Positions 1-5,231 of a stretch of DNA of 6,564 bases are shown here, piece by piece (the stretch's first letter is position 1; each line of letters opens with the position of its first letter). Where the stretch lies: the NCBI GenBank assembly GCA_017962865.1, contig JAGCUM010000163.1, positions 1 to 6,564 of the forward strand. The letters run 5' to 3'. The notes beneath the pieces were generated by a model. That model searched no databases, was not told where the DNA came from, and saw only the letters and a program-made list of their open reading frames with translations. The stretch is from Spirochaetales bacterium (GTDB lineage: Bacteria > Spirochaetota > Spirochaetia > Sphaerochaetales > Sphaerochaetaceae). Position numbers and translations under genes: made by a program.

Positions 1-11
1 AATTTGTTTTC

Positions 12-17
12 AGGAGG
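12..17 (+). promoter_or_regulatory. Ribosome binding site of the oppA-like gene
   Basis: An AGGAGG sequence lies 6 nt upstream of the ATG at 24. This is a near-perfect Shine-Dalgarno at good spacing and it fixes the start of the binding-protein gene. Only 11 bases precede it, so the operon promoter, if it lies here, is outside the window. Confidence 0.9.
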
Positions 18-23
18 AAAATA

Positions 24-2645
24 ATGAAGAAAATTACAGTCATCATGATGGTTCTCCTTGTTGCAATGGCTTCTGTTTTCGCAGGCGGCTCAAACGAGGC
101 TCCTGCCGCAACAGTCACCACAAACACAACAAGCACCACCAAGACTCCCGCTCCTGCAGCGAAGCAGAGTGAGTATGTTACCGATTACGCAGCAAAGAGC
201 GTAAACGCCGGTTCACTCACAACTGTTCTCGGAAGCAGCGAGGGTGGAGAGGTTTCCTATGACTACTACAAGGGAGTTGCAGGAAAGGACTACACCGACC
301 CGGCTTTCTATACGTTCAACGACTATACCGCCGGTACTTCCAACATGAAGTGGTCAACCCACACATGGGAGACATCTGACGACAGCGCTATCCTCGATTA
401 CATTTCCAGAGGATTCTACGGCTTCGAGCTCAGCGACGATCTCGAGGGTTGGGCAATCACCTGTGAGATGGCATCAGAGCTTCCCGTCGATGTTACAGCA
501 GACTATGTCGGACAGTACGGCATTCAGGAAGGCGAGACAGCCAAGGCCTGGAAGCTGACACTCAACCCGCTTGCATGCTGGGAAGACGGCACACCGATCA
601 ATGCCGACACCTACATCTACTCCTACAAGGAGCTGCTGGATCCGATCATGAAGAACCGCAGAGCCGACTCCCTGTACGCCGGTGATTTCGTCGTCTACAA
701 TGCAAAGAACTACTTCTATGCAGGACAGACAGCATTCCAGGAGAATGCAACTGGCGCTTACTATGAGATGGCAGACCTTACAGTCGGTGCAGACGGACAG
801 TACCTCACACCGGACGGAAGCCCCGTCTACCTCGCAGTTGCTTATCCTCTGGCAAACTGGCTGGGCGGCAACACACTGGCCGACTATGTCGGAGCCTACG
901 GCGCATCTTACTTCGATGTAACCACATGGGATCAGCTCTATGCTCTTGCTGATGAGAACGGACTTGTTCCTCTCACAGACGCCAACTACGCTCTCTATGC
1001 TCCTGTCACGACAGGCAATCCGGCATGGGGCGAGACAGAGGCAGATCTTCCTGCTTACTTCGTCTACACACAGACCTATCCCGAGCTCAGCTGGGACCAG
1101 GTCGGTATCATCAAGACCGGCGAGTACGAGCTGGTTTACATCACAGTCAGCCCGACAGCCGATGCAAACTACTATGTCCCGTACAACCTGAGCGGCACAT
1201 ACCTTGTCTACGAGCCTCTCTGGGAAGCCTGCAAGACCTACTACAACTCAAACGGTGACAAGGTCTCCAAGGACAGCGCAGACATCGCAAGCATCTCGAC
1301 CAACTACTGCACCACAGTCGACACCACAATGTCCTATGGTCCTTACAGACTCACATACTTCGAGCTGGACAAGCAGTACACTCTCGAGAGAAACGACAAC
1401 TGGTACGGATACAAGGACGGCCAGCACCTCGGTCAGTATCAGACCGATAAGATCTCCGTCCAGGTCATCAACAAGCACGAGACCGCTCTTCTTGCCTTCC
1501 AGGCAGGTGAGATCGACGGTGTCAGCCTCCAGGCTGATGATATGGCCAGATTCGGTTCCAGCGACTATGTCCGCTACACACCGCAGAGCTACACCACAAA
1601 GCTTACATTCAACACCGATGAGGCAAGCCTGAAGTCAAGAGGAACACAGATCCTCACCAACGCCAACTTCAGAAAGGGCTTCTCTCTGGCAATCGACGTC
1701 AACACATTCGCATCCTCACTGACAACAGGTATGCCGGGCTACGGAATGCTCAACACCCTGTATGTCTACGATCCGTTCACAGGTGCTTCCTACAGATCAA
1801 CCGACGGAGCCAAGAAGGCTATCGTCGAGCTGTACGGCCTGACATACGGAGCAGGCGGAGACTACGATGACCTCGACGAGGCTTACGATGCAGTCACAGG
1901 TTACGACCTTGTCGGCGCACGCGAGGCTATGGCTCTTGCCTATGCAGAGGCCAAGGCTGACGGCACCTACAACGACGAGAACGTCGAGCTTGAGATCCGT
2001 GTCTACCAGAGCGACGACATCTACGTCAAGATGTTCAACTTCCTCAAGAGTGCTCTCGAGAGCGCATGTGTCGGAACAGGCTTCGAGGGTAAGGTCACTC
2101 TCAAGATGACAGTCGACGAGGACTACTACGACACAATGTACAGCGGCGGAACCGACATCATCTTCACAACATGGGGCGGCGCTGCTTACTCACCGTACAC
2201 AATCCTTTCACAGTGCTACTGCGATGCTTCCGACGGAAGCGGAAACCAGATGGAGTACGGCTTCGACACAACCAAGATTCCTGTAACAATCAAGGTCGAT
2301 GGTGTTGACTTCACAGCATCTCTGCACGACTGGGCATACTGGGCAGGCGGCGATACCGATATCGTCATCTCTGCAAAGGACGGCTCCAAGCTCGCAGCAT
2401 TCAACGACTATGATGCAGCAACGAAGGCTGAGTTCTACTGTAAGCTCGAGTATGCTTACCTCTCATTCTTCGTAACAACACCGATCTATTACAGATCTGT
2501 CGCATCCATGGTTTCCCAGAAGGGTGACTTCGCCGTACAGAACTATGTAGACCTCGTAGGATTCGGTGGAATTGCATTCTACACCTACAATTACGATGAC
2601 GCTGCTTGGGCAGCTTACGTTGCAGGCGGTAGCCTCAAGTACTGA
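24..2645 (+). CDS. oppA: Periplasmic peptide-type ABC substrate-binding protein (SBP family 5), enlarged
   Basis: This is the extracytoplasmic ligand receptor of an Opp/Dpp-type importer. Residues 1-20 form a signal peptide (MKK, a hydrophobic core, then SVFA); cleavage is expected after A20 before GGSNEA. There is no lipobox cysteine, so a soluble periplasmic protein is predicted. A Thr/Ala/Pro-rich linker follows (about 26-47). Family 5 hallmarks are visible: CWEDGTPINADTYIYSYKELLDP-type sequence at about 185-207, SYGPYRLTYFELDK at 437-450, ERNDNWYGYKDG at 455-466 and NFRKGFSLAIDVNTF at 548-562. The protein has 873 residues against roughly 540 for E. coli OppA. Much of the excess is about 120 residues between the NAKNYFYAG segment (226-234) and the GEYELVYITVSP strand (366-377). 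It is very tyrosine-rich (about 86 Tyr by my count) and has eight cysteines. It is first in the operon with a strong ribosome binding site, as expected for an abundant receptor. Peptides are the default ligand guess, but this family also binds oligosaccharides, nickel and opines, so substrate is unproven. Confidence 0.9.
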   Translation: MKKITVIMMVLLVAMASVFAGGSNEAPAATVTTNTTSTTKTPAPAAKQSEYVTDYAAKSVNAGSLTTVLGSSEGGEVSYDYYKGVAGKDYTDPAFYTFNDYTAGTSNMKWSTHTWETSDDSAILDYISRGFYGFELSDDLEGWAITCEMASELPVDVTADYVGQYGIQEGETAKAWKLTLNPLACWEDGTPINADTYIYSYKELLDPIMKNRRADSLYAGDFVVYNAKNYFYAGQTAFQENATGAYYEMADLTVGADGQYLTPDGSPVYLAVAYPLANWLGGNTLADYVGAYGASYFDVTTWDQLYALADENGLVPLTDANYALYAPVTTGNPAWGETEADLPAYFVYTQTYPELSWDQVGIIKTGEYELVYITVSPTADANYYVPYNLSGTYLVYEPLWEACKTYYNSNGDKVSKDSADIASISTNYCTTVDTTMSYGPYRLTYFELDKQYTLERNDNWYGYKDGQHLGQYQTDKISVQVINKHETALLAFQAGEIDGVSLQADDMARFGSSDYVRYTPQSYTTKLTFNTDEASLKSRGTQILTNANFRKGFSLAIDVNTFASSLTTGMPGYGMLNTLYVYDPFTGASYRSTDGAKKAIVELYGLTYGAGGDYDDLDEAYDAVTGYDLVGAREAMALAYAEAKADGTYNDENVELEIRVYQSDDIYVKMFNFLKSALESACVGTGFEGKVTLKMTVDEDYYDTMYSGGTDIIFTTWGGAAYSPYTILSQCYCDASDGSGNQMEYGFDTTKIPVTIKVDGVDFTASLHDWAYWAGGDTDIVISAKDGSKLAAFNDYDAATKAEFYCKLEYAYLSFFVTTPIYYRSVASMVSQKGDFAVQNYVDLVGFGGIAFYTYNYDDAAWAAYVAGGSLKY

Positions 2646-2648
2646 TCA

Positions 2649-2660
2649 AATCAATTGATT
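2649..2660. repeat. Perfect 12-bp AT-rich palindrome after oppA
   Basis: AATCAATTGATT reads identically on both strands and begins three bases after the oppA stop codon. It could be a weak operator-like site or chance in an AT-rich spacer. With no loop, its value as an RNA hairpin is low, and no known regulator site is recognised. Confidence 0.3.
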
Positions 2661-2667
2661 CTTCTTT

Positions 2668-2697
2668 CATGGACGGACGCTTCGGCGCCCGTCCATG
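2668..2697 (+). promoter_or_regulatory. Intergenic stem-loop with UUCG tetraloop between oppA and oppB
   Basis: The arms are 2668-2680 and 2685-2697: 13 opposed positions, 12 Watson-Crick pairs and one A-C mismatch (2677/2688). They enclose a TTCG loop closed by C-G, which in RNA is the exceptionally stable C(UUCG)G tetraloop. No T-run follows on the plus strand (next bases TCTGAGGGC), nor is there a T-run on the other side for the minus strand, so it is not a typical intrinsic terminator. Position after a binding-protein gene and before the permease genes suggests a 3'-end stabiliser or processing barrier that keeps oppA message higher than oppBCD, as is known for hairpins in other ABC importer operons. 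Partial termination cannot be excluded. Confidence 0.75.
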
Positions 2698-2709
2698 TCT
2701 GAGGGCATC

Positions 2710-2714
2710 TGGAG
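2710..2714 (+). promoter_or_regulatory. Likely ribosome binding site of the oppB-like gene
   Basis: TGGAG lies 4 nt before the ATG at 2719. The spacing is short and the match modest, but it is the only good candidate near a plausible start. The in-frame ATG at 2695 has no Shine-Dalgarno upstream and is itself the last arm of the hairpin. This decides for the start at 2719. Confidence 0.55.
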
Positions 2715-2718
2715 CCGT

Positions 2719-3675
2719 ATGTTAAAGTATGTAATCAAAAGAATACTGCTCATGATCCTTACCTTCATGGTGATCATGACCATGTGTTTTGTTCTGATAA
2801 AGCTTCTGCCTCTTCCGGCGGTCAAGGAGCAGGGACGTGATGTCCAGCTCGTTCTGCAGAGGCGTGAGGCCATGGGCTACAACAAGCCCATAATGACCCA
2901 GTACTATCTGTACTGGCGCCATATCCTGAAATCCGGAGACTTCGGAGTAGGTGAGCAGATGTATGTCGGACAGGAAGTCACGACCATCATGCTTTCCAAG
3001 ATTCCGTACTCGATAGTCGTCAACCTCTACTCGATATTGATAGCTATCCCGCTTGGTCTTGTTCTGGGCATATACGCGGCCCTGAAGAAGAACAAGTGGC
3101 AAGACCATGTTATATCCACAGTGGTTATGCTGCTGTATTCGGTGCCGAGTTACGTCTATGCGTTCCTCGTGCAATATATACTCTGTTTCAAGACAGGCTG
3201 GTTCCCGCTGACCGCCGCCTCCCGTGAGGCTGCGGGCTTCTTCAGCTGGACCATGTTCCGGTCGATGGTTCCGGCCGTCATCTCCCTGGCATTCGGAACG
3301 GTTGCCGGTCTTACCAGAGTCACCCGTGCCGAGCTTGCTGAGGTCCTTACCGGTGACTATCTGCTTCTGGCCCGCACAAAGGGTCTTACCCGCAACCAGG
3401 CAATCACCCGCCATGCCATGAGAAACGCCATGGTCCCGATTCTGCCCATGATTCTGGGCGAGTTCATCGGAATCCTCGGCGGATCGCTGATCATCGAGAG
3501 CATCTTCTCGATTCCCGGCATCGGAAACCTGTATGTAACCAGTATCGGAGTCCGTGACTACAACTTCTTCATGGCGGACACTTTCTTCTACACCTTGCTC
3601 GGTCTTGTCGCCGGCCTGGTGGTCGACTTGAGCTACGGTTTCATCGACCCGCGCATCAAGATGGGACAGAGGTGA
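2719..3675 (+). CDS. oppB: Peptide-type ABC transporter permease (OppB/DppB family)
   Basis: This is one half of the transmembrane channel of the importer, in the inner membrane. The protein starts MLKYVIKRILLMILTF, the usual opening of this family, leading straight into TM1 (about residues 8-32). The ectodomain carries a QYYLYWRHILKSGDFG segment matching the conserved periplasmic loop. Further membrane segments follow at about 97-121, 130-157, 182-203, 242-263 and 287-305. The cytoplasmic EAA-type coupling loop is clear at about 208-237 (EVLTGDYLLLARTKGLTRNQA then RHAMRNAM), where the ATPase docks. The C-terminus DLSYGFIDPRIKMG is the family ending. Length is 318 residues, normal for OppB. 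An upstream in-frame ATG at 2695 would add eight residues but sits inside the hairpin stem and lacks a ribosome site. The gene ends 4 nt before oppC, so the two are probably translationally coupled. Confidence 0.92.
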   Translation: MLKYVIKRILLMILTFMVIMTMCFVLIKLLPLPAVKEQGRDVQLVLQRREAMGYNKPIMTQYYLYWRHILKSGDFGVGEQMYVGQEVTTIMLSKIPYSIVVNLYSILIAIPLGLVLGIYAALKKNKWQDHVISTVVMLLYSVPSYVYAFLVQYILCFKTGWFPLTAASREAAGFFSWTMFRSMVPAVISLAFGTVAGLTRVTRAELAEVLTGDYLLLARTKGLTRNQAITRHAMRNAMVPILPMILGEFIGILGGSLIIESIFSIPGIGNLYVTSIGVRDYNFFMADTFFYTLLGLVAGLVVDLSYGFIDPRIKMGQR

Positions 3676-3677
3676 GG
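3668..3677 (+). promoter_or_regulatory. Ribosome binding site of the oppC-like gene, containing the oppB stop codon
   Basis: The stretch AGAGGTGAGG contains AGAGGTGA, close to the extended anti-16S consensus, and the oppB stop TGA (3673-3675) is embedded in it. The ATG at 3680 follows at workable spacing. A ribosome finishing oppB would sit on the oppC start, which fits equal production of the two permeases. Confidence 0.75.
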
Positions 3678-3679
3678 CC

Positions 3680-5221
3680 ATGGATATCAACAGAATACCT
3701 AAGGAAAAACTGGTTCTGGCAGGCGAAAACCGCAGAATCACCGACAAGAAATTCGAAACCAAGCCTGTAGGCTACTTCAAGGATGCCTTCAACCGCTTCA
3801 AGAAGAACAAGAGCTCGCTGGTTGCAGCCATCATCATCCTGCTTCTGTTCCTGTTTGCGTTCATCGTCCCGTTCGTGTCCCACTACACGGTCACCTTCCG
3901 TGACGGCTATTACAAGATGCTTCTGCCCAAGAGCAAGGTCTTCTCCTTCCTCGGATGGGACGGATGCTCTTGGTACACGGTCCCGCAGGCCGGTTATGAC
4001 TCCTATGCCGCCATCGGTTACGAATACGGGTCATCGGCCATCAAGAAGGTCAAGACTGCCACCGTGGAAGAGGGTACCGGGAAAAAATATTACGAAATCT
4101 ATCTCGATTCCTACGAGAAGGTCGGCTTTGCCTATGTTGACCTGACCGAGGATGAGTTCAACGCCCTGAAGGATTATCAGAATGCAACCGGAATCCAGAT
4201 CTGCTATCCCATTCCGGAGAACTACCTGACCAACTATCAGAGCGTAGCCAACGGCGCCAATCTCTGGTACAAGCTCGCCGATACCTCCACCACCACGACC
4301 GGAGCTGCGGCAAAGCACGATGAGAACGGCATGCCGATTTTCGAGAACAACTACATCGTAAAGTCGAACCAGACCTACGGCCGCTACGACAGCATCCGCC
4401 TTGCAGAGGACGACGGAGGCAAGGACGGTCAGAGCTGGTGGGTCTACTCCATCAGAAACCAGACCGGATACCGTGTCAGAGTTCTCTACAGCGCCTATTA
4501 CAAGTACAAGAACGGCTTCGAGGCCTACCATCTGTTCGGCACCAACCAGCACGGACAGGACATCCTGGCCTGCCTTGCCATCGGTGCAAGACTGAGCTTC
4601 ATCCTTGCCATCTCCGTTTCCGTAATCAACTTCATCATCGGAGTTTCGTACGGTTCGGTTGAAGGCTATTACGGAGGAATCATCGACCTGATTCTGGAGA
4701 GAATCTCCGATATTCTGAGTTCGGTCCCGTTCATCGTCGTTGCAACGCTGTTCCAGCTGCATCTGGCCAACAAGGTGGGAGCAGTGCCTTCGCTGCTGTT
4801 CGCCTTCGTCCTGACGGGGTGGATCGGAATTGCAGCCAGAGTCAGAACCCAGTTCTACAGGTTCAAGAACTCCGAGTATGTCCTTGCAGCCCGCACCCTG
4901 GGCGCAAGAGACAGCAGGCTGATCTTCCGCCACGTTCTCCCGAACTCCCTGGGAACCATCATCACCGGTACGGTCCTGATCATCCCGGGCGTCATCTTCA
5001 GTGAATCGATGCTCACATACCTGGGTATCGTCAACCTGGAGACAAGCGGTCTTACAAGTATCGGAACCATGCTTTCCAACGGACAGGCATATCTTTCCAC
5101 ATACCCGCACATCATCATGTTCCCGGCAGTGTTCATCTCACTGCTGGAGATCTCGTTCAATCTGTTCGGCAATGGCCTGAGAGATGCATTCAACCCGTCT
5201 CTCAGAGGCGCTGATGAGTAA
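3680..5221 (+). CDS. oppC: Peptide-type ABC transporter permease (OppC/DppC family) with large periplasmic insertion
   Basis: This is the second channel subunit. A cytoplasmic N-terminus (1-46) ends in GYFKDAFNRFKKNKSSL, the usual lead-in to TM1 (about 47-67). In ordinary OppC proteins a loop of roughly 40-50 residues then leads to the HxxGTDxxGRD motif. Here that motif, HLFGTNQHGQDILA, appears only at about 284-297, so about 170 extra residues lie outside the membrane. The insert is rich in Tyr, Gly and Asn, has a Thr run near 203-207 and two cysteines (C96, C175). The rest is canonical: TM segments at about 303-325, 345-360, 369-386, 424-442 and 476-496, an EAA coupling loop at about 399-422 (EYVLAARTLGARDSRLIFRH then VLPN) and the ending GNGLRDAFNPSLRG. 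Total length is 513 residues against about 300 normally. The reading frame is unbroken and codon use resembles its neighbours, so this is an inserted domain, not a frameshift or fusion artefact. The function of the insert is unknown; contact with the enlarged OppA is the simplest inference. Confidence 0.92.
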   Translation: MDINRIPKEKLVLAGENRRITDKKFETKPVGYFKDAFNRFKKNKSSLVAAIIILLLFLFAFIVPFVSHYTVTFRDGYYKMLLPKSKVFSFLGWDGCSWYTVPQAGYDSYAAIGYEYGSSAIKKVKTATVEEGTGKKYYEIYLDSYEKVGFAYVDLTEDEFNALKDYQNATGIQICYPIPENYLTNYQSVANGANLWYKLADTSTTTTGAAAKHDENGMPIFENNYIVKSNQTYGRYDSIRLAEDDGGKDGQSWWVYSIRNQTGYRVRVLYSAYYKYKNGFEAYHLFGTNQHGQDILACLAIGARLSFILAISVSVINFIIGVSYGSVEGYYGGIIDLILERISDILSSVPFIVVATLFQLHLANKVGAVPSLLFAFVLTGWIGIAARVRTQFYRFKNSEYVLAARTLGARDSRLIFRHVLPNSLGTIITGTVLIIPGVIFSESMLTYLGIVNLETSGLTSIGTMLSNGQAYLSTYPHIIMFPAVFISLLEISFNLFGNGLRDAFNPSLRGADE

Positions 5222-5226
5222 GGAGG
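5219..5226 (+). promoter_or_regulatory. Ribosome binding site of the oppD-like gene overlapping the oppC stop codon
   Basis: TAAGGAGG is a perfect eight-base complement to the usual 16S rRNA 3' end, and its first three bases are the oppC stop codon. The ATG at 5232 follows after 5 nt. It fixes the oppD start and points to tight coupling between permease and ATPase translation. Confidence 0.9.
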
Positions 5227-5231
5227 ACATC

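Noticed and set aside
1204..1632. Open frame of 142 codons in another plus-strand frame inside oppA
   Set aside because: The translation is Ser/Thr/Arg low complexity, as expected from an out-of-frame reading of oppA, and it has no family features.
2668..2697. Intrinsic terminator for oppA
   Set aside because: The hairpin is strong but no T-run follows on either strand, and the operon clearly continues 20 bases later. It was kept as a regulatory or stabilising stem-loop.
2722..3762. Open frame of 346 codons on the minus strand opposite oppB
   Set aside because: It lies antisense to a strongly recognisable permease, its translation is hydrophilic with no recognisable motif, and it arises from the codon bias of oppB.
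4031..5110. Open frame of 359 codons on the minus strand opposite oppC
   Set aside because: It is wholly antisense to conserved oppC sequence. The Asp/Gly/Val-rich translation is typical of a shadow of biased codons and no domain is recognisable.
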